Below the pieces are notes generated by a model. It searched no databases. It had not been told where the DNA came from and saw only the letters and a program-made list of their open reading frames with translations. A program made the position numbers and the translations under genes. This document shows positions 10,201 to 23,463 of a DNA stretch of 64,000 bases, in pieces. This stretch comes from Xestospongia bergquistia (lineage: Eukaryota; Porifera; Demospongiae; Haplosclerida; Petrosiidae): NCBI GenBank assembly GCA_963965975.1, contig OZ014414.1:9481230-9545229 (forward strand), read 5' to 3'. Every line of letters begins with the position of its first letter. Within the stretch, counting starts at the first letter, position 1.

Positions 10201-12994
10201 AATGATTTTAAATTGTTTGGATGTCAGAAACAAGTTATAAAATATAGATCCTTTCTACTTACAGACTACATCAGACTAATGTCTATTGTATGAAAGCAGT
10301 ACTTAGTGAGACAGTCCTATATTAAGATATTTATAATGATCTCTACCTCATAAACCCAAAACATTAAGTGTTAAAGTATATAGTCTAATACTGTCCCACT
10401 AGTCTTTCATACTATTGTGTAATTAATGAGTAACATAATGTTAGCTCCAATTACTCTAATAGATTTAGTCTCTTTCTTTTTAGTGTTTCCTTTAATCTTC
10501 CACTTAATTATTAATTTATTTTATTAATATTAATTACCTTTCAAGTTCTGTTTTAATGTCTCATTTTCTTTGTCTCTATCTCTTAGTTGTGATGTTAAAT
10601 CTTCAATATCCTTTTCTTTCATTTGTCTCATTTCTATGTAATAATATTGAGTTGTAAAACAGTTATACTATATTTAGTAAATTAAAATTACAAATCAAAT
10701 TCATAATTTCATGAATATAGTTAAGAAAGGAATTTTAAGTATGTACACCCACACACACACACAACATGATAATAGACAGTTTTAATAATGGTTATTGACT
10801 ACATGGACAAATAGTATCAAATACCTTCATTTTGTTTTTCAATAGATGATAGTTCCATAGTCTTCTCTTTCCGCATGGTTTGTTCTAGTTCTAGACGACT
10901 TCTTAATTCCTTTGTATTCACTTCTACAATAGTTCTAATCTCCTATATATCAATAAACAACACATGTAGTAACTGTTGTCTAATACTACTCATCTCTTAC
11001 CTTGTCTCTTCTATGATCATAAATGACACAGTGTCCAACTGTAAGTTGAATTAATCCTCTCATCTTCAGTGATTCAAGTGTCTCCTGAGCTTTGACAATA
11101 AGTATGGTTGTTAGATTGAGTGGAAAAAAACAAGTAACACTGATAGACTGGTTATCTCTTATAACACGAATCTGTACATTTTCCTCAACTAATTCAGCAA
11201 GAAGAACATTAATATCTTCTAATGTGCAACCTTTAGGATCCCAGTTTAAGACAAAGACTGCTGTCTCACATTTGAGAAGAGAATGACTTTTATTTTCTTT
11301 GAAGGTTTCATTCAGACATAGAGAAGCCTTTGTGTTCTTGCAAAATGACTGAACAACATTTTTATATGTTTGTATATGTATCTTAGCTTCTTTGATATCA
11401 TATCGCTCCACAATGCCCTCCAGACAACTCATATCAATTAGAGTACAATGATCACGTACAACATTTAAAACATCGTCAATGGACTTTGAATGAGTTATTT
11501 CAGATTTGAGGTGAGGATAACTATCGGCAAAAAAGCACATCAATTTATCCAGAGGTGGAGGACTTTTGTTAATTGCTTCTCGGACTTTGCTGAAGGCTAT
11601 TCCAAATTCTTTTCGGATTGACCCAAATGTGGACTCTAACTTTTGAGGAATTGGAATAGGTTTTAAAACTTTATCTATACATTAAAAATAATTTAAATGG
11701 AGGTAACATCTCTCCTAGTAATTACCTAATGTTTGACTCCCTTCATTAGCAGCATATGTTACTTGTAAGTCATAGTCAGGAAATGCTTTACCTATTAAAA
11801 TAGACTTATAACAACAATAAAGTCTATATCAGTACTCACGACAATCATGTATGATAGCATTAGCACATGGTACATTGCTAGTTTGTTTTAAAAGTATACT
11901 AGCAAAGACCTCCAGATTATGATAGTTGGTATGTACAGCATCACGTACACCTTGTAATAGGATGAATATTGCTTTTCCCGCTGATGGAGATTTGGCAATA
12001 TATTTTATATTTGCTAGTATATCTTTTGAAATAACTCCCTCTCCATAGAGGTAGTATGCTACTTCAACAGGATATTGAAGAGACTGAGAGAGAGTACCAT
12101 AATGACAACGTAAAACGTAAAATGTCACTGGCATGATCTTCATGACTACTATAACTTGTCATTACTACCTCTTGAACATTAGCTACTGTTGTCTGGTCAT
12201 CTGAAAATGTTTGACCTATTAACAATATGTATTAATTATAAATTATTTAATTGACCTCTTACTATATTCACTGATAATTCTCTCAGATAGCATTTTTGTC
12301 TCTTCAAACTTGGACAGTACTGTTGTTAACACTTTCAACTTCTTATGATCTGAAGATATTGCTATATGTATAGCAGATAACAGAGTTGTCTTCTTCTCAT
12401 CTGGAGTGTCTTTCAATGACTCCATCTTATCAAGTGTTGCTTCACTAATACATCTCACACTAAATAAGAGCTGAGACACTTTTACAGGATTGATCTGAGA
12501 TTGTGATATCTCTCCAATAAAAATTTGGAGAGTATCTTTCTTCACTAAGGAACAAACACATATTCACTGACTGCATCAATAAATGTTATATTAACTTACC
12601 TTTAGTTAAATGTTGATGTATTTCAGTAGCTTTCTTGTTATTATTAATAACAGGACCCTTGATGGAAGTAATCACTGTTTCCCAGGTAACAAAATGTGAC
12701 TCAGTAGTGGTTAACCAGCTATGAATGACTTCAGATAGTTTGATGGCATCACTCTCTTGGCTACGTTTTAAACCATCCAAAATACTGTGAGGAACTTTGA
12801 GACTTAACCCAATCTCATGCCACAAGTTACTAATATCAGCTAATAGATTGAGTAGCTCATGTTTAGTAGGAGTCTTCTTCAAAAGATCAGAAATATCTAA
12901 ATAAAGAGAAGTAAGATATTAAAATAACTAACAGTTATATCAGGTCTTGTATGTTACCTAGATGTTGAGTTTGAGGTAGTTCCTTTGCAGCCAT
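7290..12994 (-). pseudogene. Death-fold / coiled-coil / LRR gene, paralogue A (frameshifted)
   Basis: Fourteen exons in the same order as paralogue C: 12994-12958, 12896-12600 (death domain, WHEIGLSLKV...), 12544-12263 and 12215-11840 (two helical death-fold/CARD-like domains), 11791-11726, 11674-11001 (unnamed conserved domain), 10942-10825, 10633-10538, 10108-10004, 9762-9709, 9616-9479 (coiled-coil exons), 9098-8991, 8938-8864 (acidic Asp/Glu/Ser exon) and 8011-7290 (ribonuclease-inhibitor-type LRRs). The exon at 12215-11840 carries two copies of a 7-bp motif (12109-12122) where B and C have one. This shifts the frame and gives a stop at about 12066. The protein would end inside the second CARD-like domain, so I call the gene broken, although all other exons are intact. 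The LRR end also stops 23 codons earlier than in C. An assembly error at the 7-bp repeat is the main alternative. Confidence 0.75.
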
Positions 12995-13310
12995 AGTTAA
13001 TATTATGAGAGCAAATAAGATATAGTCTAATCAACTAGAATGCTGTGCGTCGGGGACGTCTCTATGATATTTAGGGTGTGGCTGTTTAGCACCTTATGAA
13101 TATTTACAAGTTATGAATGCTGACACGGACTATAGTTGACCTTTTATTAGGTAGAGCTCATTATATAATATTGTTCTGTAATATTTAAGGTGGGACTGAT
13201 ATAGCACTAACAGCACTAGTCTCAGTCTTATGTTACTGTGAGTCTTATATTAATACAACTGTTAAATAGTTCCATCACAAAATACTAAACAATACTAGTA
13301 CATAATAGAA
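12995..13310. promoter_or_regulatory. Upstream region of LRR paralogue A
   Basis: About 315 bp between the LRR gene start and the next minus-strand exon. It is similar to 33931-34258 upstream of paralogue C but unlike the sequence upstream of B. It carries the repeated phrase TAAGGTGGGACTG/TTAGGGTGTGGCTG. No conserved promoter box is recognised. Confidence 0.35.
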
Positions 13311-13604
13311 CTAAAGTCTCAAAATATGATGTAAATCTTGATTTGTTACTTCAAAGGATGATGTTGTTAATGGTAATGACTGAGTAGATTGAACTAAATG
13401 ACCATTAATATCATCATAATGAAGGGAAGTAGCAGGTGAGAGATAAGTTGATGTATTAGTACTATTATAAATTGAAGGACCTGGTAATGTATAATAATGT
13501 GGTTGATATAATGATGTATATTGTGTTATATTAATGGAATGAGGAGGATACTCTATTCTATTTGGAGGTATCAAGGAATGATCTAGATAATTAGATGATA
13601 ATCC
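13311..13604 (-). other. Orphan Ser/Thr/Tyr-rich exon, copy A
   Basis: An open frame runs from a possible acceptor near 13605 to a TAG at 13311. It encodes about 97 residues rich in Ser, Thr, Tyr, Pro and His (SINITQYTSLYQPHYYTLPG and similar). An almost identical exon lies at 34259-34552 upstream of paralogue C. No upstream exon on this strand was found, because the neighbouring DNA is the antisense of the TMEM135 fragment. It looks like the terminal exon of a gene whose other parts were lost. I do not recognise the family. Confidence 0.4.
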
Positions 13605-13627
13605 TATATTAATGATTTATTAGATTA

Positions 13628-14075
13628 AATGTCTAGTATAAAGTTACAGTTTAGATTATTAAAAAAGTAAATTGTGCCCTCTCTCTCTCTCTCTCTCTCT
13701 GTAGGTCATGTTTGAAGGTCATAATATAAGATTGAGTTATTGGAGATTTATAGCTAAAATTACTAAAAATAGGTCAGTAGTAGTAACATACAATATTGTC
13801 ATTGATTATATAAATGTAGAAGATAATATAGTTAGTTGTTTTAATAGACAATATTTAGAATATTTCATTATCACACAATACACACATAGTGTCATAGTGT
13901 GCTCATGACAGAGGAAGTTATTGCAATAAATGGATCCTCTAATATTAAATTTATTTTTTTCTCCTTTTTTTTTTTATACTGATTATGTGACTTAAATTTT
14001 GAAGCTATGGATATCTTCCAAATGGATGCCTCACAATTGATACGTATGTTATGAGCACAACAACAAATAAAGAGC

Positions 14076-14109
<34 letters not shown>

Positions 14110-14125
14110 AACAATAACAAACATA
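13628..14125 (+). pseudogene. TMEM135 3'-end fragment, copy B
   Basis: The copy begins abruptly at AAATGTCTAGTATAAAG, matching 3797 onward. The penultimate exon is intact (13705-13772). The last exon has lost its acceptor AG (CTG instead of CAG before ATTATGTGAC near 13982). It also has a TGA at 14052-14054 where the functional gene has an arginine codon, and the CAA run is shortened and interrupted by stops. No upstream exons exist. Dead fragment. Confidence 0.85.
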
Positions 14126-14552
14126 AAACAATGTTGTTCTAGTTTTATTATTATAATAATTAATCAATTAATGTATAATTATAATAATGTTATATGATAA
14201 GTTTGTCTCAGTGAACTTTAAACAAACATTTTATAAACCTAATATTAACAATATATACAATAATTCATGACCTTCCACTATAAGTACATGTACATGTATC
14301 GAATTATGATTTAACCAATAAAGGTAATATATAAGTTATTAATATATATATTTGTATATATGATATATATAATTATATATATTATATTGTATATTGTAGT
14401 AATGGTAAAATAAATATTTAACTCTAAAATTAAATGTAATACACAGACTATATGTAAACTATTATAGTCCCAGTATATAACTCAATATATTAAAATATAT
14501 TATCTACCTGTGGTCACTGGTATGTGTGTATATTGTATTAATAAATGTCATG

Positions 14553-16232
14553 TTATTTCTTCTTTCCTTTTGGAGTTTTGATTTTTTTCAATTCTGCTGC
14601 AGCCTGGGCTGCTTCTTCCTTCTCTCTCTCAGCAGCAAGTAATGCTTCTTGCTTGGCTCTTTCAGCAGCTAAATAGCTTTCTATAATAGCTTCTCTTGGT
14701 TTATCTAGTCTGGACCTAGTACTGCTGTGAACTATCTATGAACAAAGAGTCTTGAAATAAAAATGGTTTTCTTCTCTACATCCCTACCTGTCTTGATTTT
14801 ATTATTGTAAACTGATAGTTCTTCAAACAATCTGTCTTTTGATAACCTCTGTCTCTTTTATTAAATACATGATAAATGGTGATAGATCATGAGGTTTAAG
14901 TGATATAGGAGTACATAATGGATTTGTTCCTAATGTTGTGGTAGTACTAGCACTGACAGCTGTACCCACACTAGCTGTCTCTATAGAACAACACAATATA
15001 TACATTGTTTAACAATACTTGTTGTAAAATATACATGTAATTATAAACCTCTTAAAAGAGGAAACCCCTTTTATTAGAAAAATAATATACTTATGATGTC
15101 TAATAACAACAATTTTACTATAAATCTGTACTGTTATTAGATTAATTTAATTAACATTACCTTCATCAGGGGCTGACTCTTCTTTAAAGATAGCACGAGT
15201 CTCTAAAAATCCCTGTCGTAATTGTTGGGCCTACATACACAACCAATATACTACAACAAACATGATATAACTTACCTTTATACTTCGACCTGGTTCAATT
15301 GTATCCCATACTTGTACCATGTTCTTTATATTGTCTTCTTTTTGTGTATCTTTGACAACTTTTATATCATCTTTGTGCTGGAGTGATTGAAAGTATGAGT
15401 GTTTGAAATAATCAATGTTTCAAAGTATGAACTCAAATCCCGTTGTTTTAAAGTAAAGCATATTGAATTGCCATAAAATAGAACCTCTTTTTAAGAGGAT
15501 AGTCTGAAACAAGGACATCCTCTACATCAAGGACATTTGTTCTCGATTATTCTTGGTAATGATGACATCATTATGAAATGACACATAGTGATGTTATCAT
15601 ATATGATGACATTATTTAAACCATACACTACCATTATTAACCCTATGACACAGTGATGTCATCATCATCATACAAGTTACACCAAGAAGGACCCATTGTT
15701 CTGATAATATTTCTATTATTTAACCTCTAATTAGGATATCTTAATAATGATGTTCTTAGTATTGAGTTAATACTAAGAACAGTTTCCAAGTCTTCATTAT
15801 AGAGAGGTTCTTGTCCTTTATAGACATATTACATCTATATAGAGTATCGTAGAAGTCTTAGGTGTCTTTGTCCCCTTATCACGTCCTTTACCCTTCTTAC
15901 TTGATAATGGCTTCTCTGAACGAGCTAGAAAAGAGAGAGGCAGTAGGAAGTTGGTTTTCTATCAAGCTAACCTTCTTTCTCCATACTTCTTATCATGGAG
16001 ATATATGGCCAGGCACTGTCTTCTAAAGACCAGCTATTATCAAGTATTACTGCTTTGATTACATAGTGATGCTATGGAGACAGACAGACAAAAATAACCA
16101 TACATTTACATGTATACATGTACATGTATATATGTACATGTATATATGTACCTCTGTGCTTGTAGAGTTTGGATCATCCTCCACTGCAGCTGCTGATGGT
16201 GAAAAGATCAGTGCAGAAATAACACAATGACA
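14553..16232 (-). pseudogene. Androglobin 3'-end fragment, copy B
   Basis: Collinear with androglobin 35525-37757. It has the last exon (14735-14553, ending KTPKGKKK), a penultimate exon fused by an internal deletion of about 200 bp to the preceding exon near 14870, and exons matching the EPGRSIK and QLRQGFLETRAIF segments. Upstream of those lie the exon with the NSW...ED motif and part of the exon with HCVISALIFSPSAAAVEDD. The exon equivalent to 37045-37199 is largely replaced. Homology ends at about 16232, where transposase sequence starts. The intron site that holds a MITE at 37411 in the full gene is empty here. Confidence 0.8.
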
Positions 16233-17039
16233 AACTGCTGACATAAACTAACCATGATAAAAAGTTAATGGAGTCCGTCCACCCAGATTCACTTACACCA
16301 TAGAAGGTCCCTACTGGACCTCCCATAAGCCACCACTGATAGATTTTTACCTTTATATAGAACAAAAGGATATCTCCTGCTGCACTGTAAGTTGTTAAAA
16401 CAGTAATGTACTCATGGACAGAACTGTTTGATACCTCATTGACTTGTCAAGTGCCACAACGTACAAGAAGAGACTTTGAAGACACAGATGTACATAAACC
16501 AGTATCATCACAGTTGCATATCCTACTGATGAAGTCGCTGGATCTAGTGCAATTTTTTGAAAGAGATTCAGCTAGCTATAGGTTGTCAAACCATGCATTG
16601 ATGATGTTGGGATGGGAAGCATCTGCTCTCTTTTGCTAATAAGGTGATGAGACTTTCTTTCACTGATACATGCCATCTCTTTCTGAATCTTGTCCACCAA
16701 TCTTTTCCTGGAATTCCTTGAGAAAATGGATTGGGTAGCTTGTTTTCCTTTAATTAAATAATCTCTCACAATTATATCTACTAGATATTTTGTTAACCCA
16801 AATCCCATTTCTCCCAGTGCAATAAGAGAAAGAACAATCTCTCTTTCCTCAGTATATGTTAGAACTGTTGGTCCTCCAATACCTACTTTAGTATGTCTCT
16901 CTGAGAGATGATCATGCAGAGTACTGGAGCTAATTCCATATTTACTAGCAGCACCATGGATGCTACTTGCTCCTGTCTTGACTTCTTCTATGACACTTTC
17001 CATTACTTCTTTGCTATAAGTCATGTTATGGAAACTCAA
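16233..17039 (-). mobile_element. Degenerate pogo/Tigger-like DNA transposon, copy B
   Basis: Same element as at 5398-6256. The helix-turn-helix start is longer here and open for about 155 codons (from 17039, MTYSKEVMESVIEEVKTGAS, HGAASKYGISSSTLHDHL). The middle VSESGW...NFLSW region lies near 16280-16340. The part with the second catalytic Asp (FDGH in copy A) is missing because the element was cut at the junction with the androglobin fragment. Confidence 0.72.
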
Positions 17040-18104
17040 ACTGAATTGAAGTTTTCAAATTTGAACTGTAACATGCTAAAAAATTAATTATAAATGTTGA
17101 ATTCATCATAAAATTTAATTAATATTTACTAAACATTTTATTATATTATAGTTGATGGCTCCACTTCACTGTTATTCAGTTTGACTATGAGAAGTGTCTT
17201 CTTAAAGGCAACAGAGAAAGTTTAAGATCAGAAAATCTATTCCAACATTGAAAGGGAAACAAAACCTCTCTACAAATAACTGTAGTAACAAGTAGAACTA
17301 ACATTGATTACTACAATAGATTAATTATATAGAGCTGTTATATTATAGGTACTAATATTAATACTAGTCATAGTCTTTTCATTTTGAAATTTTGGATTGT
17401 GTCCAGAACCCCCCCCCCCCCCCTCTCCATTTACTCTATACTAATATAGAGATAACTACATTATTAATATATCAATGTAGAGTATAGGACTAATTGAGTT
17501 GTCTATTAATATCATCTCATCATTTATTATGTGAGTGAGCAAACGTCTCTACTTCAGAAATATGTATTGTTGGACTTGAACAGTTGACAATTTTCATTAT
17601 TCAACTGAACTGATCTCATTATTATAGTTAAATTGTAGTCTTCAATCTCTTCTGAATATAAGATAGACCATGATGACTTCTTTAGTTTGTCAAAACATGA
17701 GATACAAGTATGTTCCTTACTGCATGACGTCTTCATGTACTCTGTTCAGGAATCAACAGAGCATATATACAGTACAAAGGAATTAAAAAAGGAGTTAAAA
17801 ATAATACTCCGCCCACAAATAATAATTACAGGCGCCAAGTGACCAGCTGTTAGAGAGTACGACGTTAGAGAAGTAAGTGTCAAGCAAAACTGCTCTATTT
17901 TTATTGTCTACTAGTTTTGTTAGAGAAATAAATTGTTAATAAAAAGAGATAAAAGAAAGTGAAGAGTAATATAAAGAGAAAATAAAAGTGAGCGAGAAGA
18001 CAAATTAAGAATAAACAACAAACTACTTACTATTACAAGAACACAAGTCTGTCTTTAATAACTTGATAACTGTCTAACTTTTTACAATACTCTTTATGTT
18101 GTCT
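17040..18104. other. Duplicated non-coding block 3' of LRR paralogue B
   Basis: Close copy of 6257-7289, with a longer C homopolymer (near 17410). A 60-codon minus-strand frame (17736-17554) is shared with the copy at 27561-27379, but it is disrupted in copy A and has no recognised motif, so I do not call it a gene. Confidence 0.55.
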
Positions 18105-21100
18105 TCATAAGACTAGTTCCATTATTGTAGTATTTTTATTAAGTGATGTACATATTGTCTTGATATCATCATTGTTTAGTGAAGTATTGTTGAGATATAG
18201 TGTTGTCAATGATATAGTTGTTTGTATTAGATCTGCTATTGTACTGGTACTAACTGAAGTGATCTGATGATTACCTCTGATGTTCAACGTAGTCAATGTT
18301 TGGTTTTTAGTAAGTCCTTCACAGATATATCGGACTCCATTATCAGTGATGTTACAGTTGACGAGATGTAGTTCTTTTAAAGTTGTATTACTTGATAACA
18401 TAGTAGATAAGTGAGTTATATCTTCATCTGTGATATCAGTAACATTCCACAACACTAACTGTTCAAGTGTTTTATTATTAAAGAGACTATCACTGACTTG
18501 TTTGATACCACCAGTAAGTGAAGAGGACACCAACTCTAGTTCCTTTATTGTTTTATTAGTTTTTAGTATCTCTGATAATATCGATACACACTTACTGTCC
18601 AATGAAGTGTCCAATATATTAAGACTCTCCACTGTACACTTATTAAGATTGTTTATAATAACTTCAGTACTTTCAGGAGATGATGAGGAGAGATAAATAC
18701 TCCATTCTTTTCCTGTTTGTTGTTCTTTTATTAATTTACTTATAACATCTTCACTTTGTAATATACTTGGACTAATGAGTTCAACACTATTGTCATCATC
18801 ATACCACTGAACACTTCCAGTGTCTCCTGTTATAAAACAGAGTTAGTATATAGTATAGTACACACATAGTAATATATACTATAACACACTACACAGACAA
18901 TACGATGAAGAAGAAAGGAAGTCATTACTGTTTATTGAATATAGTTACTATAGCGACGAGCTACAGGGGCGGGACTTATTATATTAATTTACTGAGATGT
19001 TTCTTAAATTACTGATTTACTTTTAGTTGGTCTATCTACAGTAAGTCATGTTAATATATTACATCATTTTAATTTGTAAATTTATTGTAACAGATAGACT
19101 GGTATAGCCAGCCCTTTCCTTAGAGAGGAAGGGTTTGGTAGTCTATTCTTTTTCACTAACATTCTGATACAACCACAGTCTATTGAACTTGTACCTGACA
19201 AACCACATTGTTATTATAGTGGGTGTGGCTGAAAACTGCTTTGATCTAAAAGTGCAGGATCTACAAACAAACATCATTAGATGTTTCATTATGAAATATT
19301 GACTTCTTTGTCCTTTTATTGTATTAGAATATCTTTCATTTAGTCATGTTGATTTAACTCAATAAAAACATTATATTGTAGTCTCAACTCAAGAGAAAGG
19401 AGATTATGTTGCTCTATGATATTAACATATAATATAATTAATCACAATTTAAATAAATTAATTTAGTTTTCATCAACTGTAATAAGTGTGTGCTACCACA
19501 TCATTCCTCTCTAATCAAAGGGGCTAACCTCACCATACTATATAGGGCAATCTACAAAGTATCCCACAAGACAATAGTCATGATATTGATCATATAAGGA
19601 ACTTTACCAATAATGTCACATGTAGTCTTGTTATTACAGATACTGAGAATTATGTTTGTAATATGACATACCTTCTATATCTGACTGTTCATCATCTGAC
19701 TCTTTGATATCATCATCTGACTCATCAGCTGAACTCTCTTTTAAATCTGATAGTAAAGACCATAATTATATAATATAATTTACATTATTACCTGTAGTTT
19801 CAATGATAGATGGTATGGACTTATCTTCTTGACTAGACTTTGTTTGGGTCTCCTCAAGTCCTTGATCAGTTAGTGGTTTATGAGTCTTTGAGGTAAATAC
19901 TACATCAAGTAATATACAATGACAAGTGATAGTCAATAGTGACAATGTATTTGAGGACTGTCATTATATTTTACATCCCAAATCTAACTACATTGTAGAT
20001 TATAATAAGTTTATTGATCAATTTAAAGTATTTAAAGTATTTAAACCATTACATCAACAGTTAGAGGTCAAGTTGACAATTCTATACAAGACATCCTTAC
20101 AAAGTTAATATGTTCTGTCATTTATTTCCACTTTAGCAAAACAGCTGTCTATGAATCTTATTACTACAATTATAGCTAAACCCACAGTACTAAGATTATA
20201 TAAATTGACCACATTCTCACTTGTTTAGATTCACTCACTCAATATTATAATATCTACATGTACATATTATAATAGTTACCTTTTAAACTCTGTTTTAATT
20301 CCTCAATCTGTAATGTCAATGTTATTGTCATCTTCTGTTGTTTCTCTATTTCTCTTTGTTTCTCAATACACTCTTTCTCAATAACTAAAAATAAATTCAC
20401 AATATAATAACAAATAAATAATACAGAGTATGTCAATGTTACATGTATTAATTAAATCTTCCTTGATTTAAAATGATTTTTAATTGTTTGGATGTCAGAA
20501 ACAAGTTATAAAATATAGATCCTTTCTACTTACAGACTACATCAGACTAATATCTATTATATGAAAGCAGTACTTAGTGAGACAGTCCTATATTAAGATA
20601 TTTATAATGATCTCTACCTCATAAACCCAAAACATTAAGTGTTAAAGTATATAGTCTAATACTGTCCCACTAGTCTTTCATACTATTGTGTAATTAATGA
20701 GTAACATAATGTTAGCTCCAATTACTCTAATAGATTTAGTCTCTTTCTTTTTAGTGTTTCCTTTAATCTTCCACTTAATTATTAATTTATTTTATTAATA
20801 TCAATTACCTTTCAAGTTCTGTTTTAATGTCTCATTTTCTTTGTCTCTATCTCTTAGTTGTGATGTTAAATCTTCAATATCCTTTTCTTTCATTTGTCTC
20901 ATTTCTATGTAAAAATATTGAGTTGTAAAACAGTTATACTATATTTAGTAAATTAAAATTACAAATCAAATTCATAATTTCATGAATATAGTTAAGAAGT
21001 AATTTTAAGTATGTACACCCACACACACACACAACATGATAATAGACAGTTTTAATAATGGTTATTGACTACATGGACAAATAGTATCAAATACCTTCAT

Positions 21101-23274
21101 TTTGTTTTTCAATAGATGATAGTTCCATAGTCTTCTCTTTCCGCATGATTTGTTCTAGTTCTAGACGACTTCTTAACTCCTTTGTATTCTCTTCTACAAT
21201 AGTTCTAATCTCCTATATATCAATAAACAACACATGTAGTAACTGTTGTCTAATACTACTCATCTCTTACCTTGTCTCTTCTATGATCATAAATGACATA
21301 GTGTCCAACTGTAAGTTGAATTAATCCTCTCATCTTCAGTGATTCAAGTGTCTCCTGAGCTTTGACAATAAGTATGGTTGTTAGATTGAGTGGAAAAAAA
21401 CAAGTAACACTGATAGACTGGTTCTCTCTTATAACACGAATTTGTACATTTTCCTCAACTAATTCAGCAAGAAGAACATTAATATCTTCTAATGTGTAAC
21501 CTTTAGGATCCCAGTTTAAGACAAAGACTGCTGTCTCACATTTGAGAAGAGAATGACTTTTATTTTCTTTGAAGGTTTCATTCAGACATAGAGAAGCCTT
21601 TGTGTTCTTGCAAAATGACTGAACAACATCTTTATATGTTTGTATATGTATCTTAGCTTCTTTGATATCATATCGCTCCACAATGCCCTCCAGACAACTC
21701 ATATCAATTAGAGTACAATGATCACGTACAACATTTAAAACATCGTCAATGGACTTTGAATGAGTTATTTCAGATTTGAGGTGAGGATAACTATCGGCAA
21801 AAAAGCACATCAATTTATCCAGAGGTGGAGGACTTTTGTTAATTGCTTCTCGGACTTTGCTGAAGGCTATTCCAAATTCTTTTCGGATTGACCCAAATGT
21901 GGACTCTAACTTTCGAGGAATTGGAATAGGTTTTAAAACTTTATCTATACATTAAAAAGAATTTAAATGGTAGATAATTCTCTCCTAGTACTTACCTTGC
22001 CTTGAAGTGGTCAAAGGATTTTCTAATGTTTGTCTCTCTTCATTAGCAGCATATGTTACTTGTATGTCATAGTCAGGAAATGCTTTACCTATTAAAATAG
22101 ACTTATAACAACATTAAAGTCTATATCAGTACTCACGACAATCATGTATGATAGCATTAGCACATGGTACATTGCTAGTTTGTTTTAAGAGTATACTAGC
22201 AAAGACCTCCAGATTATGATAGTTGGTATGTACTGCATGACGTACAGCTTGTAATAGGACAAATAGTGCTTTTCCCTCTGATGGAGATTTGACAATATAT
22301 TTTATATTTGCTAGTATATCTTTTGAAATGACTCCCTCTCCATAGAGGTAGTATGCTACTTCAACAGGATATTGAAGAGATTGAGAGAGAGTACCATAAT
22401 GACAACGTAAAATGTCACTGGCATGATCTTCATGACTACTATAACTTGTCATTACTACCTCTTGAACATTAGCTACTGTTGTCTGGTCATCTGGAAATGT
22501 TTGACCTATTAACAATATGTATTAATTATAAATTATTTAATTGAACTCTTACCATATTCACTGATAATTCTCTCAGATAGCATTTTTGTCTCTTCAAACT
22601 TGGACAGTACTGTTGTTAACACTTTTAACTTCTTATGATCTGAAGATATCGTTGTATGTATAGCAGATAACAGAGTTGTCTTCTTCTCTTCTGGAGAGCC
22701 TTGCAATGACTCCATCTTATCTAGTGTTTCTTCACTAATGCATCTCTCACTAAATAAGAGCTGGGACACTTTTACAGGATTAATCAGACATTGTAATAGT
22801 GTATCATTATGACATTGAAGAAGACCAGTTGCTTCATTAGCTAGAGACTGAGAGTCCATTCCTATAATAAGAACAGTACATAATTCATAAACAAACTAAT
22901 AATATAACATTTATAACATGATGTACATGTAAAAGGTTCTTGTACTCACTAGTAGGAAGATTACTGGATTTTCTCAACATTTGCTCATACTCATGGGCAA
23001 CAGTGATTTCTTCAATGACTTCCTTCCTCAAAGCATCTATTACTTGTCTTCTAGTAGCATCAGGTTTGGTATCTAACCACAACTCAAACATTTTTGTTGT
23101 TTTGTATATGGAGTCATCTGGTAGCTTGTGAATATCTTCTAACTTCTTAACGTTCAGTTTCAGCTGAATTCCCAACTGATACCATTTACTACCAATACGA
23201 ATATGTTCACATAATTCATCAAGTGTTGGTTTCTCTATGAGAATCTCCTCAAAAGATAGGTTCCCGGTAGCCAT
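18105..23274 (-). CDS. Death-fold / coiled-coil / LRR gene, paralogue B
   Basis: Eleven exons whose phases sum to a continuous frame of 997 codons: 23274-22950, 22861-22553, 22505-22137, 22088-21996, 21944-21271, 21212-21095, 20904-20809, 20384-20280, 19899-19792, 19746-19672, 18826-18105. Order of domains: an N-terminal death domain (IRIGSKWYQLGIQLKL... WLDTKPDATRRQVIDAL), two helical CARD-like domains, the unnamed conserved domain (FFADSYPHLKSEITHSKSID), only three coiled-coil exons, an acidic exon, and about six LRRs. There is no NACHT or other NTPase. By analogy with animal NLR and death-fold proteins it could be a cytosolic sensor or adaptor in innate immunity; that role is inferred. Its first exon is unrelated to that of A and C. 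The start at 23274 is the first ATG of the death-domain frame. The end is a TGA where C has TCA. Confidence 0.75.
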
Positions 23275-23384
23275 TGCTTCTAAGAACAAGTCACTTAATT
23301 TCACAATGGGCGTGGTCTTCCATAATTTTATGTAACATTTCAATGAATAATAAATAGTAATAAAACATAATACACATGATGGGA

Positions 23385-23463
23385 GCTGTGATGGACTCAA
23401 GTCTTCCCTCAGAATTAACAAATCTAGGAAACACTTGCTTTACAAATGGAACTCTTAAACAAT
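23385..23463 (+). pseudogene. USP deubiquitinase cysteine-box scrap
   Basis: A short frame reads SELTNLGNTCFTNGTLKQS, the N-terminal catalytic Cys-box signature of ubiquitin-specific proteases (usually GLxNLGNTCFMNSxLQ). Homology stops after about 26 residues, with no catalytic His box nearby, so it is an isolated fragment. It lies 111 bp from the start of paralogue B, on the other strand. Confidence 0.6.

Noticed and set aside
13892..14167. Minus-strand frame with poly-Cys
   Set aside because: Antisense of the CAA repeat in the TMEM135 fragment.
17554..17736. 60-codon minus-strand frame with several Cys (MKTSCSKEHTCISCFDKLKK), also at 27379
   Set aside because: It is disrupted in unit A, has no splice or domain support, and lies in the duplicated non-coding block.
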